From: Roseobacter ponti
GTDB lineage: Bacteria > Pseudomonadota > Alphaproteobacteria > Rhodobacterales > Rhodobacteraceae
Reading direction: 5' to 3'
NCBI RefSeq assembly: GCF_012932215.1
Contig: NZ_CP048788.1
Location: 3,410,001 to 3,474,000 of the forward strand
Length of the DNA: 64,000 nt
How positions within the stretch are numbered: the first letter of the stretch is position 1; every line of letters begins with the position of its first letter. The notes beneath the pieces were generated by a model, which was not told where the DNA came from, ran no database searches, and saw only the letters and a program-made list of their open reading frames with translations. Both the position numbers and the translations under genes were made by a program. Positions 33,875 through 43,467 of the stretch are shown here, in pieces.

Positions 33875-36800
33875 TCAGGCAACCATCGTTTCGGCTTTTT
33901 TGAGATCCACAGACACAAGCTGGCTCACGCCCTGCTCGGCCATCGTCACACCAAAGAGCCGGTCCATCCGTGCCATCGTCACCGCGTGGTGGGTAATGAT
34001 CAGGAACCGCGTATCGGTCTGGCGGCACATCTCATCAAGCAGATCGCAGAAGCGCGTGACATTGGCGTCATCGAGCGGCGCGTCCACCTCGTCGAGCACA
34101 CAGATCGGCGCGGGATTGGCCAGAAACACCGCAAAGATCAGCGCCATGGCCGTCAGCGTCTGCTCACCGCCCGACAGCAGGCTCAGCGTGCTCAGTTTCT
34201 TGCCCGGCGGCTGGCACATGATCTCAAGGCCGGCCTCCAGCGGATCATCGCTTTCGACCATCACCAGATTGGCCTCACCGCCCCCGAAGAGGTGTTTGAA
34301 GAGCATCGAGAAATTCGTGTTTACCTGCTCAAACGCCGTCAGCAGACGCTCGCGTCCTTCTTTGTTAAGTCCGGCGATGCCGCTGCGCAGGGCCCGGATG
34401 GCCTCTTCAAGATCGGCCTTTTCACCGGTGAGCGTGTCATGCTCGACCTGCACTTCTCTGGCGTCTTCTTCAGCGCGCAGATTGACCGCGCCCAGGGCAT
34501 CCCGCTGGCGTTTCAGGCGGTTCACATCTGCCTCAAGCGCGTGCACGTCGGGCATGTCATCGGGTGTCGCATCAAGCTGGCCCAGAAGCTGAGAGGGGGT
34601 GACCTGCGCGTCATCCGCGATGCGTTCCGCCGCCATGGCGACGGTTTCGCGGGCGGCCTCGCTGCGCGCTTCTGCACCGGCACGGGCCTCACGCGCCTCA
34701 GAGGCGAGGCGTCCGGCCTCGCGCTCGGCATGGGTCGCCTCGCGCAGTGACGCTTCGGCCTTTGACAGCGTATCCGAACTTTCTGCTTTGCGCACCTCTG
34801 CGGTTGCGATGGCCGCGCTCAGTTCTTCGCGTTGCGTTGCCAGAGCGGCAGGGACGGCCCCGGCTTCCCCGAGCTCTGCTTCGGCACCTGCCTTGCGTTC
34901 GGCCAGTTCAGCCGTGCGTTTCTCCGCCGTCTCAAGACGGTGACGCCAGCCGCTGATTTCCTTTGTGACTTCCTGTGCCCGCCGGGTGCGCGCCTCGCCT
35001 TCGCGACGCAGCTCGTCATGGGCCGACCGGCGCGACATCATCGTGATGCGGGCGGCCTCTACGGCGATCCGTACAGCCTCCACCGCCGCGCGCGCTTCGG
35101 TCAGATCGCCCAGTTCCTCCAGCGCGCGTTCGGCCTCTTTCAGCCGGGTGCGGGCGGCCATCGCCTCTTCTTCATGGCGCGTCACGGCAAGGCCCAGCGA
35201 TTCCAGTTTACCCTCTGCGAGGTTGCGGTCAGCTTCTGCGCGGCTCAGCGCCCGGCCTGCCTCGGCCACGAGCCGGTCGGCATCACGGCGCGCCTGGCGG
35301 GCCATCTGATCGGCCCTCGTGAGCTCTGCCAGCTGTGCCGTCAGACGGTCATGCGCGCCCTTTGCGCCTTCGGCCTTCTGCGTCGCTGTCTCAAGCCCCT
35401 GTTTGAGCTCCTCAAGCCGGTTGAGCTGCTGCAGACGCAGCGCCGCTGCCGATGGTGCATCCTCCGCCCAGGCCCGGAACCCGTCCCAGCGCCAGAGGTC
35501 GCCTTCGGTCGAGACCAGCCGCTGACCAGGGGCCAGATCGCGTTGCAGACGGGGCCCGTCATCCGCATCCACAAGGCCGATCTGAGACATGCGGCGCGCC
35601 AGAACGCCGGGCACAGTGACAAAGAGAGAGAGCGGCTGCGTGCCCGCAGGCAAAGCCTGATGCGCGTCATACGCGGGCAGCACGGCCCAGCCCGACGGGC
35701 CGTCATCGGCCACCTCGGGCGCGCGCAGATCATCCGCAAGTGCTGCCCCCAGCGCCTTTTCATAACCTGGTTTGACCTGGACATGATCAAGCACCTGACC
35801 ACCCTCGGCCGTATCCCGCGCCACCAGCTTGGCCAGTGCGCCCGCTTCTGCACGCAGGGCATTTGCCTCGCCCTCGGCCTCGGAGCGGTGCGCCCTGGCA
35901 TCTGCCTCACGGGCCTGCGTCTCTGCCCTGGCGTCTTCGGCCTCCTGCAGGGCACTGTCGGCATCGGCGGCGGTCTTCACTGCCTGCTCTTCTGCGGCTC
36001 TGGCGGTGGCGTAATCACTGCCGGCTTTCTCCAGCGCGGCCTGGCTCACGGCAACCGCCTCGCGCGCCCGCGCGGCCTCGCCCCCGGCGCGGCTTTCGGT
36101 CTTGCGGCTGTCTTCCAGCAGGCGCTGCGCGGACTGATGGCGGGCCGCCAGCCGCGCCATATCCTCTGTCTGCTCAGACATCTCGCTCTCGCGGGTCTGA
36201 AGTACGGCGGCCGCCTCGCTGGCCACACCCGCAGCCTCACTCAGCTTGTCCTCATGGCCCAGGGCGGCCTTCTCCAGCTCGCGCGCTTCCCATTCCAGCC
36301 GCCCGATGGTTTCGCCCGCATCCCTGTTCAGACCGCCCTCGCGCTCAATATCGCGGGTCAGCTGGGCAATCCGCCCGGTGAGCGTTTCGATCAGCTGTTC
36401 GGCGCGTGCCTCCTGATCGCTCAGGGTGTCACGCTGCACGGCAAGTCGCTGCAGGACCGCAGCCGCAATCGCCTCCTCCTCGCGCAGCGGCGGCAGAGCA
36501 GCCTCCGCCCCTTCGCGCGCCTTCGCGGCCTGCCGGACGGCGCTTTCAGCCTGCGCGGCTTCGGTGACTTTCACGCGCAGCGCGTCTTCGGCACGGCTGC
36601 GGGCTTCGTCGGCTTCGCGCCAGCGGCGATAAAGCAGCATGCCCTCGCTGCGGCGCAACTCATTGCCGATTTCGCGGTAGCGCGCCGCCTGACGCGCCTG
36701 ACGGGCCAGTTGTGCCAGCTGTGCCGCCAGCTGCTCGATCACATCATCTACGCGCGCGAGATTGGTCTCGGCACCTTTCAGCTTCAGCTCCGCCTCATGC

Positions 36801-37330
36801 CGGCGCTGATAAAGACCGCTGATCCCGGCGGCTTCCTCAAGGATCCGCCGGCGGCTTTTCGGCTTGGCGTTGATCAGCTCTGCAATCTGCCCCTGCCGGA
36901 CCAGCGCGGGGCTGTGCGCCCCCGTCGAGGCATCCGCGAACAGCATCTGCACATCACGGGCCCGAACGTCTTTAACACCGACTTTATAGGCGCTGCCAAC
37001 GTCGCGGGTGATGCGCCGCACAATCTCCAGCGTGTCGTTTTCATTAAAACCTGCCGGCGCCAGACGCTCGGAATTGTCGATATGCAGCGCCACTTCAGCA
37101 AAATTGCGCGCCGGACGCGTCGCCGCCCCGGCAAAGATCACATCCTCCATGCCACCGCCACGCATCGCCGTGGGGCGGTTTTCGCCCATCACCCAGCGCA
37201 ACGCCTCCAGCAGGTTGGACTTGCCACAGCCATTGGGGCCCACAACGCCGGTCAGCCCGTCCGCGATGATCAGATCGGTCGGATCGACAAAGCTTTTGAA
37301 GCCGGTCAGTCTGAGTTTCGAAAAGCGCAA
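33875..37330 (-). CDS. smc: Chromosome segregation protein SMC
   Basis: This 1151-residue ATPase organises and segregates the chromosome with ScpA/ScpB, which are not in this window. The N-terminal head has Walker A GPNGCGKSN (residues 31-39). Long coiled coils surround a hinge at about residues 500-660 (GGQVLDHVQVKPGYEKALGA, then LVSTEGDLWRWDGFRAWA). The C-terminal head has the signature LLSGGEQTL and Walker B ICVLDEVDAPLDDANV. The TTG at 37330 with CAGGGA upstream fits the conserved N-terminus FSKLRLTGFKSFVDPT; an ATG at 37462 would add 44 unsupported residues. Confidence 0.95.
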   Translation of the reverse strand: MRFSKLRLTGFKSFVDPTDLIIADGLTGVVGPNGCGKSNLLEALRWVMGENRPTAMRGGGMEDVIFAGAATRPARNFAEVALHIDNSERLAPAGFNENDTLEIVRRITRDVGSAYKVGVKDVRARDVQMLFADASTGAHSPALVRQGQIAELINAKPKSRRRILEEAAGISGLYQRRHEAELKLKGAETNLARVDDVIEQLAAQLAQLARQARQAARYREIGNELRRSEGMLLYRRWREADEARSRAEDALRVKVTEAAQAESAVRQAAKAREGAEAALPPLREEEAIAAAVLQRLAVQRDTLSDQEARAEQLIETLTGRIAQLTRDIEREGGLNRDAGETIGRLEWEARELEKAALGHEDKLSEAAGVASEAAAVLQTRESEMSEQTEDMARLAARHQSAQRLLEDSRKTESRAGGEAARAREAVAVSQAALEKAGSDYATARAAEEQAVKTAADADSALQEAEDARAETQAREADARAHRSEAEGEANALRAEAGALAKLVARDTAEGGQVLDHVQVKPGYEKALGAALADDLRAPEVADDGPSGWAVLPAYDAHQALPAGTQPLSLFVTVPGVLARRMSQIGLVDADDGPRLQRDLAPGQRLVSTEGDLWRWDGFRAWAEDAPSAAALRLQQLNRLEELKQGLETATQKAEGAKGAHDRLTAQLAELTRADQMARQARRDADRLVAEAGRALSRAEADRNLAEGKLESLGLAVTRHEEEAMAARTRLKEAERALEELGDLTEARAAVEAVRIAVEAARITMMSRRSAHDELRREGEARTRRAQEVTKEISGWRHRLETAEKRTAELAERKAGAEAELGEAGAVPAALATQREELSAAIATAEVRKAESSDTLSKAEASLREATHAEREAGRLASEAREARAGAEARSEAARETVAMAAERIADDAQVTPSQLLGQLDATPDDMPDVHALEADVNRLKRQRDALGAVNLRAEEDAREVQVEHDTLTGEKADLEEAIRALRSGIAGLNKEGRERLLTAFEQVNTNFSMLFKHLFGGGEANLVMVESDDPLEAGLEIMCQPPGKKLSTLSLLSGGEQTLTAMALIFAVFLANPAPICVLDEVDAPLDDANVTRFCDLLDEMCRQTDTRFLIITHHAVTMARMDRLFGVTMAEQGVSQLVSVDLKKAETMVA

Positions 37331-37534
37331 GGCAGTCCCTGTGATGTGATTCCGTTTCTGCCCTGCAGCCTGGCGTCCGGAGGGGACGCAAGTCAACCTA
37401 AAGCCACCACCGGCTGCGGTTCGCGGGCACTTATCCACAACATATTGAGGCATTCCCGGCAAAACTCTGCCAGTTGATTGACAATCCCGGCCGCAAACGG
37501 TCCGATGGGGCGGACCTTTCCTGTGGATCTGCGG

Positions 37535-38146
37535 ATGCGCCTTGCAGCCCTTCTTTTCTTTGTGATGACGGCGTCACCTGCCCTTGCTCTGGTGGCCGGT
37601 ACGGGCGTGCCGACAGAGACCGTTGGCTATGGGATTATGAAGGGGCTTGCCCATCCGGTAGCCGGCTTTGAGCACCTGCTCTTTGTGCTGGCTGCGGGGG
37701 CGGCTGCGGCGCTTGCGGGCCAGGCTTTGCCGGGTATTCTCAGCTGGGTTGCCGGGATGACGGCTGCGTCACTGGTAATCCTGCAGAGCGGCGATCTGCC
37801 GGTGCAGCAGGTACTGGGCGGCGGCGCGCTTGTGCTCATCGGCGGGCTCATCGCTTCGGGGCGACGACCCTCTGTTCCGCGTCTGGCGATCGTTTTCTTT
37901 CTGGGCGGGGTGCTGCAGGGCGCCATCTTCAGCGCGGGCATACTCGGGCCGCTGACCACACCGGGGCCTGCGGGACTTGCCGGGTATCTCGCGGGTTTTG
38001 CTGCCACCCAGGCCCTGATCGCCTGCACGGCGGCTCTGCTGGCCGCGGGCGTGCGACCGCTCTCGGTACGCCTGGCCAGTGCGGCAATGCTGAGCGCCGG
38101 GGTGCTCTTGTGCTTTGAAATGGCCGAGGCGGCTCTGGCCGGTTAA
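37535..38146 (+). CDS. HupE/UreJ-family membrane protein
   Basis: This polytopic inner-membrane protein has about 203 residues and six or so hydrophobic helices. The motif GLAHPVAGFEHLLFVLAAG matches the HupE/UreJ signature GxxHPxxGxDHLLF, with Glu in place of the Asp. HupE/UreJ proteins are thought to move nickel or cobalt. No urease or hydrogenase gene is nearby; cobD is 5 kb away. The start is uncertain: ATG 37535 gives a signal-like MRLAALLFFVMTASPALALV, while GTG 37523 and ATG 37505 are alternatives. Confidence 0.75.
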   Translation: MRLAALLFFVMTASPALALVAGTGVPTETVGYGIMKGLAHPVAGFEHLLFVLAAGAAAALAGQALPGILSWVAGMTAASLVILQSGDLPVQQVLGGGALVLIGGLIASGRRPSVPRLAIVFFLGGVLQGAIFSAGILGPLTTPGPAGLAGYLAGFAATQALIACTAALLAAGVRPLSVRLASAAMLSAGVLLCFEMAEAALAG

Positions 38147-38181
38147 GGCCTGTCACGAAATGAATTGCTGCGCGTCTGATC

Positions 38182-38200
38182 TGGTCATATAATTTGACCA
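38182..38200. promoter_or_regulatory. FadR/PdhR-type operator TGGTCA-N7-TGACCA
   Basis: A perfect 6-bp inverted repeat lies 14 bp before the ATG of the GntR-family gene. The TGGTC...GACCA form is typical for FadR-subfamily regulators, so autoregulation is likely. Confidence 0.7.
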
Positions 38201-38213
38201 ATCAGGAGTTTTC

Positions 38214-38984
38214 ATGCCCTTCCGACCCGTCCAGTCCGAGAAACTATCGACCGCCGTGGTGCGCCAGATCGAAGAGCTGATCCTGCGCGGCATCCTGCGT
38301 CCGGGTGAGCGTCTGCCCTCCGAACGCGAGCTTGCAGAACGGCTGCAGGTCTCCCGGCCCAGCCTGCGCGATGCTATCGGCGCGCTGCAGGATCAGGGGC
38401 TGCTCAGCACCCGGGCCGGTGCCGGCGTCTATGTGGCAGAGGTGCTTGGCTCCGCCTTTGCGCCCGCCCTCGTAGAGCTTTTTGCGCGCCATGATGAGGC
38501 GGTCTTTGACTACATCTCCTTCCGGCGCGACATGGAGGGTCTGGCGGCAGAACGCGCAGCCCGCCTTGCCTCTGCGACCGACCTGGAAGTGGTGCAGACC
38601 GTCTTTGATAAAATGGAAGCCGCCCACAGCAAGCGCAGCGCCGAGGACGAGGCACGCCTCGATGCGCAGTTCCACATGGCCATCATCGAGGCCAGCCACA
38701 ACGTTGTCATGCTGCATATGATGCGCTCAATGTATGATCTGCTGCGCGGCGGCGTCTTCTACAACCGCCAGATGATGTTTCGCCAGAAATCGACGCGCTC
38801 TGAACTGCTCGACCAGCACCGCGCAATCAATGCCGCACTGCAGGCGCGGGACCCCAAAGGCGCGCGCGCCGCTGTCGAAAGCCACCTGAATTATGTTGAA
38901 GCCGCGCTGCGCGATCTGGCCCGCACCCTGCGCAATGAAGAGGTCGCGCGCCAGCGGCTGGATCACGAAACAGCACAGACCTGA
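38214..38984 (+). CDS. GntR/FadR-subfamily transcriptional regulator (PdhR-like)
   Basis: This 256-residue regulator has an N-terminal winged helix (LRPGERLPSERELAERLQVS, RPSLRDAIGALQDQGLLSTR) and an all-helical FadR C-terminal domain. The latter has likely metal/ligand histidines (DAQFHMAIIEASHN, HRAINAALQARD). PdhR, LldR and GlcC are relatives, and they respond to pyruvate, lactate or glycolate. No target operon is adjacent apart from itself; the next gene is the convergent ATP synthase operon. The upstream dyad suggests autoregulation. Confidence 0.85.
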   Translation: MPFRPVQSEKLSTAVVRQIEELILRGILRPGERLPSERELAERLQVSRPSLRDAIGALQDQGLLSTRAGAGVYVAEVLGSAFAPALVELFARHDEAVFDYISFRRDMEGLAAERAARLASATDLEVVQTVFDKMEAAHSKRSAEDEARLDAQFHMAIIEASHNVVMLHMMRSMYDLLRGGVFYNRQMMFRQKSTRSELLDQHRAINAALQARDPKGARAAVESHLNYVEAALRDLARTLRNEEVARQRLDHETAQT

Positions 38985-39000
38985 CCCCGTCAGGGCAAAG

Positions 39001-39031
39001 AAAAGCCCCGGCCACATTGCTGTGCCGGGGC
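39001..39031 (-). terminator. Intrinsic terminator of the ATP synthase F0 operon
   Basis: GCCCCGGC (39005-39012) pairs with GCCGGGGC (39024-39031). Read on the reverse strand, the hairpin is followed by TTTTCTTT, and it lies 40 bp after the atpF stop. Confidence 0.85.
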
Positions 39032-39071
39032 CTGTTGAAAGCGCGCGGGATACCCCGCAAACCATTCCGGA

Positions 39072-39641
39072 TCAGTGCAGTTTTTTCTCGACCTGCCCTA
39101 TGGCGTCATCGATGAGTGCATTGGCATCTGATGCTGAGAGCTGTTTGGCAATCACTTCGCGGGCAGCAGCGATCGCGATGGCCACCGACTGGTCGCGCAC
39201 GTCTTTGATTGCGGCGGCCTGAGCGTTTGCGATCTGCTCTTCCGCCGCTGTCATGCGTCGCTGCAGTGACACTTCGAGATCGGCGCGGGCCTGCTCTGCG
39301 GCGAGCTTTGCGTCTTCTCTGGCAGAGGCCACGATACGGTCCGCCTGATCCTGCACTTCGCGCTGTTTGCGCTCGTAGCTGGCCAGCAGGGCCTGTGCTT
39401 CGTCGCGCAGCGCACGGGCCTCATCAAGCTCGGACTGAATGCCTTCGGCGCGCTTGTCCAGCATACCGGCGATCAGCGTCGGCACGTTGAAGTAAAAGAG
39501 CACCGCGATGAACAGAAGGAATGCCAGCAGCACCACAAAATCGGTATTGGCGAGCGAGAAGAACACATCCCCCGCCGCAAAGGCCGGCGTGGCAACCGCA
39601 AGGGCGGCACCGAATGTCGTCAGGCTGGTCAGAAAACGCAT
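39072..39641 (-). CDS. atpF: ATP synthase F0 subunit b
   Basis: This 189-residue peripheral-stalk subunit has one hydrophobic segment ([20 protein letters not shown], about 30-50) followed by a long charged helix to the C-terminus. The first 22 residues look signal-like ([20 protein letters not shown]), a common feature of the b subunit in this order. It pairs with the b' subunit encoded 4 bp upstream. It is the last gene of atpI-B-E-F'-F, followed by a terminator. The F1 genes are not in this window, which is normal for the group. Confidence 0.93.
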   Translation of the reverse strand: MRFLTSLTTFGAALAVATPAFAAGDVFFSLANTDFVVLLAFLLFIAVLFYFNVPTLIAGMLDKRAEGIQSELDEARALRDEAQALLASYERKQREVQDQADRIVASAREDAKLAAEQARADLEVSLQRRMTAAEEQIANAQAAAIKDVRDQSVAIAIAAAREVIAKQLSASDANALIDDAIGQVEKKLH

Positions 39642-39645
39642 GATT

Positions 39646-40182
39646 TTATCCTTTCAGCCGGCTGTCCACGGCGGAGGTAATGGCCTGATCGTCTGCCTTG
39701 CCCCCCAGAGCCGTCACCAGTTCTCTGGCCGTGTCTGCAGCAACCACTTTGACCGCGTCGAGCGCACCTTCGCGGATCTCTGCGATGGCCTTTTCAGACT
39801 CGGCACTTTTCGCTGCGATCTCTTCGTCGGCTTTTGCAATCGCCGCGTCGAGATCAGCCTGAATTTCTGCTTTGGTCTCGGCCACGATGCGCTGTGCCTC
39901 AGCACGGGCATCCGCCAGCGCCTTGTCATAGGCGGCCTCGGCCTCCTGCGCTTTGACCTTCAGGTCTTCGGCAGCAGCAATATCGTTGGTAATGGTGCCC
40001 TGACGTTCCGACAGGACAGAGGCGATGCGGGGCAGCGCCACGCGCGACAGCACGAAATAGATCGCCAGCAACGCCAGGATCAGCCAGAAGATCTGGTTTC
40101 CCCATGTGGAGAAATCGAGTTGCGGCATCCCCGGGGCGGCCCCGGTCGTTCCCGCAGTTTCTGTTGCGACTTCTGTTGCCAT
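39646..40182 (-). CDS. ATP synthase F0 subunit b'
   Basis: This 178-residue second b-type subunit has one membrane helix ([20 protein letters not shown]) and an Ala/Glu/Lys-rich coiled coil ([20 protein letters not shown]). Split b/b' subunits are characteristic of phototrophic and related alphaproteobacteria. The start is the ATG at 40182 with GGAGG in front; an upstream start at 40194 is less likely. Symbols atpG, atpF2 or atpX are used for it elsewhere. Confidence 0.93.
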   Translation of the reverse strand: MATEVATETAGTTGAAPGMPQLDFSTWGNQIFWLILALLAIYFVLSRVALPRIASVLSERQGTITNDIAAAEDLKVKAQEAEAAYDKALADARAEAQRIVAETKAEIQADLDAAIAKADEEIAAKSAESEKAIAEIREGALDAVKVVAADTARELVTALGGKADDQAITSAVDSRLKG

Positions 40183-40268
40183 GTCGGCCTCCAAATCGTC
40201 AGTCAGCAGCCGGGCCGCGCAGGAAATCCCGCGCCGCCCGGTCGGTAAGGAGTGTCGTCGTCGTTATA

Positions 40269-40493
40269 TCAGACGGCAAACATCAGCAGCAGGGCGACGA
40301 GGAACGCGAAGATCCCGAGCGCTTCTGCAAAAGCGATACCGATGAAAAGTGTTGCTGTCTGCGATGCGGCCGCAGAGGGGTTGCGCAGAGCGCCTGCCAG
40401 GTAGTTGCCTGCAACGTTACCAACACCGATGGCTGCTGCCCCGGAACCGATTGCTGCCAGACCTGCGCCGATGTGTGCGAGTTCGCCTTCCAT
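40269..40493 (-). CDS. atpE: ATP synthase F0 subunit c
   Basis: This 74-residue proteolipid forms the rotating ring. It has two hydrophobic helices with the polar loop RNPSA between them. The proton-binding carboxylate is the Glu in [15 protein letters not shown] in helix 2. The Gly/Ala-rich first helix ([20 protein letters not shown]) is typical. No sodium-binding signature is evident, so proton coupling is expected. Confidence 0.95.
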   Translation of the reverse strand: MEGELAHIGAGLAAIGSGAAAIGVGNVAGNYLAGALRNPSAAASQTATLFIGIAFAEALGIFAFLVALLLMFAV

Positions 40494-40548
40494 GTGAATT
40501 CTCCTTACGATTGGAAGTTGAGTATTTGAACGGGCGTTTCCGTCCGGA

Positions 40549-41295
40549 TTAGTGATGCGGGTGAAGCGCGTCTTTGAGATAAACGCACGTCAGAATGGTG
40601 AAGACATAGGCCTGGATAAAGGACACCAGCACCTCAAGCCCGTACATCGCGGTGATCGCCACAACCGAGACCGGGCTGACCAGCGTGATAACGGCAAAGC
40701 CTGCGAAAACCTTGATCACCGCGTGGCCGGCCATGACGTTGCCTGCCAGACGAATGGAGTGGCTGACAGGGCGCACGAAATAAGAGATCAGTTCAATGAT
40801 CGCGAGGATCGGCCGCAGGGCCAGCGGCGCTGATGAGACCCAGAACAGGCTCAGGAACCCGGCACCGTTTTTGACGAAACCCAGAATGGTCACGGTCAGA
40901 AACACGGCCAGCGCCAGCAGAACGGTCACGGCAAAATGCGATGTCGGCGTAAAGGCCGTGGGGATGAGACCCAGAAAGTTCGCACAGACGATGAACATGA
41001 ACAGCGTCATGATGTAGGGGAAGTATTTCAGCCCCTCCTTGCCGCAGATATCCTCGACCATTTTGTAGACGAAACCGTAGGCAAGTTCGGCCACCGACTG
41101 ACCGCGCGAAGGCACAACCGCACGTTTAGAGCTGCCAACGACCATCAGGAGGATCACTGCGATGACCGCAAAGCCCATCCAGAGTGCTGCGTTCGTGGGC
41201 GTGTACCAGGAGATGTCGCCGCCAAACAGAGGTTTGATGATGAACTGGTCCATCGGGTGGAATACCAGGCCGCCTTCTTCCGCATTTTCCGCCAT
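40549..41295 (-). CDS. atpB: ATP synthase F0 subunit a
   Basis: This 248-residue channel subunit has about five or six membrane helices. The essential Arg is in [16 protein letters not shown], the helix that faces the c ring. The C-terminus [20 protein letters not shown] is also typical. It lies 2 bp after atpI and 55 bp before atpE in the reverse-strand operon. Confidence 0.95.
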   Translation of the reverse strand: MAENAEEGGLVFHPMDQFIIKPLFGGDISWYTPTNAALWMGFAVIAVILLMVVGSSKRAVVPSRGQSVAELAYGFVYKMVEDICGKEGLKYFPYIMTLFMFIVCANFLGLIPTAFTPTSHFAVTVLLALAVFLTVTILGFVKNGAGFLSLFWVSSAPLALRPILAIIELISYFVRPVSHSIRLAGNVMAGHAVIKVFAGFAVITLVSPVSVVAITAMYGLEVLVSFIQAYVFTILTCVYLKDALHPHH

Positions 41296-41297
41296 TC

Positions 41298-41630
41298 TCA
41301 GGCTCCCTCGTCTTTCTCACCGGCCTCTTCGGCCATTTTCTTCTCCTGGATCTCTCTGGCGGAGCGAAGCATCGTTTTCACCCCGGCCGCGAGGCCCAGC
41401 ATCACAAACACGACCATGAACAGGGGCAGTGTGCCAAGGAGCACGTCGAGCCCGTATCCGATGCCGAAACCGATCCCGAGACCGGCCACCAGTTCGATCA
41501 CCATCCGCCAGGCGAGCTGTGCCTGAGAATAGTGTTCATCCGCCCGGGGCTTTGGCGCCTGCGCCGTTTTCGCGGCGTTGATCCGGGCCTCAAGCTGCGC
41601 CATCTGCTGCTTATGATCCGGGTCTGTCAT
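41298..41630 (-). CDS. atpI: ATP synthase protein I
   Basis: This 110-residue protein with two hydrophobic helices ([20 protein letters not shown] and [20 protein letters not shown]) matches AtpI/AtpZ-type accessory proteins that help assemble the c ring. The start is the ATG at 41630, since family members begin shortly before the first charged stretch; an upstream ATG at 41723 is not supported. It is the first gene of the F0 operon. Confidence 0.88.
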   Translation of the reverse strand: MTDPDHKQQMAQLEARINAAKTAQAPKPRADEHYSQAQLAWRMVIELVAGLGIGFGIGYGLDVLLGTLPLFMVVFVMLGLAAGVKTMLRSAREIQEKKMAEEAGEKDEGA

Positions 41631-41733
41631 GCGTCCGTCACCCCCTGCTGGAGTTGCCTCTGTGCTATTGCGCCCGCGCGGGTGAGTCAACGGGGCTCCG
41701 GTAGCTCCCTCGACCACTTTCAAGCCTTTGTTT

Positions 41734-41763
41734 ATATTACATATTAAGAGGCTCCGCTGTCGC
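41734..41763 (-). promoter_or_regulatory. Possible promoter of the F0 operon
   Basis: On the reverse strand GCGACA (41763-41758) is 18 bp before TAATAT (41739-41734), in an AT-rich patch about 105 bp upstream of the atpI start. The -35 match is partial. Confidence 0.4.
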
Positions 41764-41834
41764 CCGGCGCCACCTTGTCGCAGCCGCGAAGCTGCCGTTG
41801 AGCGGTTTTTGTTTATTCAACCATCCGGTTGATT

Positions 41835-42734
41835 TTACGCGGCAGGCTCTGCGGGACGGAAGGGACGCGTCACCTCCAGAAGCCAGTCGCGCAGGGCGCG
41901 TACGGCGGCGCGACGCCGGCTGCGGCTGCCGGACACCAGATAGAATGCCCCGTCGCGGATGCCGGTGTCAAAGCAGCGCACAAGACGCCCGGTCGCAATA
42001 TCGTGCGAGGCACATTCGGTCGATCCCAGATAGACCCCGAGCCCGTGCAGACCCGCCTCATAGGCCAGCGGCGATTTCAGCCGCCAGGCATTTTCAGGCA
42101 GCTGCACATCAGTCACCCCGGTTGCGGCAAACCAGTCGTTCCAGCTGTTGTTGGACCGGTCGCGCAGCAACGGCAGGCTGAGCAGATCACGTGGTTCCCG
42201 GATGTTTTCCCGTGCAATCAGCTCCGGCGCGGCATGGGGGTAAATCGCTGACGCACTGAGCAGATCGGCCGGTTCATCCAGCCGCCCCGTGCGGGCAAAC
42301 CGGATCGCGATATCCGCCTCATAGCGCTCGACATCCGCCAGCATCGGTGACGCCTCCAGCCGGACGACGATCTGCGGATGGGCCGCCTGAAAGCTGCGCA
42401 GCCGTGGCAGGATAAAGCGCTCGGCAAAGAGCGGCTCGCTGTTCACTGTGACCTGCCCGCGCGGCACATCGGCAAGATCCTCGGTGGCACGCGCAATCAT
42501 GTCGAGGGCAGGCAGCACCTGTTCGAGATAATTCTGTCCGGCGGCGGTCAGTTCAACACCACGCGGCAGATCGCGGAACAGCTGCACCCCCAGACGCGCC
42601 TCAAGACCACGCACATGACGGCTGACCGCAGAGTGGCTCACACCAAGCTCGCCGGCGGCGCGGCTGAAGCTCTGGTGGCGGCCTGCGGCATCAAAAGCCC
42701 GCAGCGCATTGAGAGGAGGCAGATTGCGCGACAT
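41835..42734 (-). CDS. LysR-family regulator, GcvA-like
   Basis: This 299-residue regulator starts MSRNLPPLNALRAFDAAGRH, the common opening of GcvA/TrpI-type LysR proteins. The helix-turn-helix is FSRAAGELGVSHSAVSRHVR and the effector domain begins at about residue 92. The ATG at 42734 matches family starts; the frame extends to 42770 without support. It is divergent from a DUF1127 gene, with an ATTAC-N17-GTAAT dyad (42739-42765) between them. The target and inducer are unknown. Confidence 0.85.
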   Translation of the reverse strand: MSRNLPPLNALRAFDAAGRHQSFSRAAGELGVSHSAVSRHVRGLEARLGVQLFRDLPRGVELTAAGQNYLEQVLPALDMIARATEDLADVPRGQVTVNSEPLFAERFILPRLRSFQAAHPQIVVRLEASPMLADVERYEADIAIRFARTGRLDEPADLLSASAIYPHAAPELIARENIREPRDLLSLPLLRDRSNNSWNDWFAATGVTDVQLPENAWRLKSPLAYEAGLHGLGVYLGSTECASHDIATGRLVRCFDTGIRDGAFYLVSGSRSRRRAAVRALRDWLLEVTRPFRPAEPAA

Positions 42735-42838
42735 GGAGATTACGTGACTTTTCTGCACGTGTAATGTCAAGCATCGGCGTTTGATTGATCATCGCGCAGC
42801 GGTCAGAATGACGCCGAGACACATCAAACAGGTGAGAA

Positions 42839-43069
42839 ATGGCTGATATTCAGACGAACGCGCTTCGGCGCGCAGGAGCATTGCGTGCCAAAATCCGCCA
42901 TATCATTCAAAAAGCGGGGCTGGCCGTCACCTTTTTCCGGCGCGACCCGCGCCACAACCTGCCTGATCTCGACGACCGCATGGCGCGGGACGCAGGGATT
43001 GACCGGTCGGATCTGGAATGGCGCAGGCTGAAGCTGCCGTCACAGCACAGCCACCATCCGCGCGGATGA
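42839..43069 (+). CDS. DUF1127-containing small protein
   Basis: This is a 76-residue basic protein with a C-terminal DUF1127-like segment (LPDLDDRMARDAGIDRSDLE, then WRR). Short DUF1127 proteins are frequent in alphaproteobacteria, and some bind RNA or affect phosphate and stress responses; this member's role is unknown. Its TGA overlaps an ATG of the ArsR-type gene (ATGA at 43066), suggesting co-expression. Confidence 0.72.
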   Translation: MADIQTNALRRAGALRAKIRHIIQKAGLAVTFFRRDPRHNLPDLDDRMARDAGIDRSDLEWRRLKLPSQHSHHPRG

Positions 43070-43461
43070 AGGGCTTTGCGATCGCCCCTGCGGCAGGTAT
43101 GACGGGGGCTATGACACGCCATCTCGATCAGGTCTTTGCAGCGCTCGCCGACCCGACCCGTCGGGAAATTCTCAATATGTTGCTGGAAGACGATATGGCC
43201 GTCACGGATGTGGCTGAGCCGTTCACGATGTCGCTGGCGGCGATTTCAAAGCATCTCGGGGTGCTCACGACCGCCGGACTTATCTCTCAGGACAAGCGCG
43301 GCAGGGTCAAATGGTGCAGGCTGGAGCCGGACGCCCTGCGCGCTGCATCCGTATGGATGCAGGGTTTCGGACAGTTTGAACCGGTAAATCTGGACGCGTT
43401 TGAGAGGTTCCTCGCCGCCGAGCTGCCCGGAGCGCCCGGCAGCGGGACTCAAACTGAGTAA
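43066..43461 (+). CDS. ArsR-family transcriptional regulator
   Basis: This is a winged-helix regulator of the ArsR type with the conserved LDQVFAALADPTRREILNML and the recognition helix MSLAAISKHLGVLTTAGLIS. No metal-binding CxC motif is present, so it belongs to the non-metal SdpR-like branch. The ATG at 43066 overlaps the DUF1127 stop; ATG 43111, four residues before the conserved domain, is an equally reasonable start. Such regulators often pair with SRPBCC proteins, but none is adjacent here. Confidence 0.8.
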   Translation: MKGFAIAPAAGMTGAMTRHLDQVFAALADPTRREILNMLLEDDMAVTDVAEPFTMSLAAISKHLGVLTTAGLISQDKRGRVKWCRLEPDALRAASVWMQGFGQFEPVNLDAFERFLAAELPGAPGSGTQTE

Positions 43462-43467
43462 ATCGCT

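Noticed and set aside
34832-37477. 881-codon open frame on the plus strand across smc
   Set aside because: It is antisense to a certain smc gene and reflects GC-rich codon use; the product is low-complexity with no domain.
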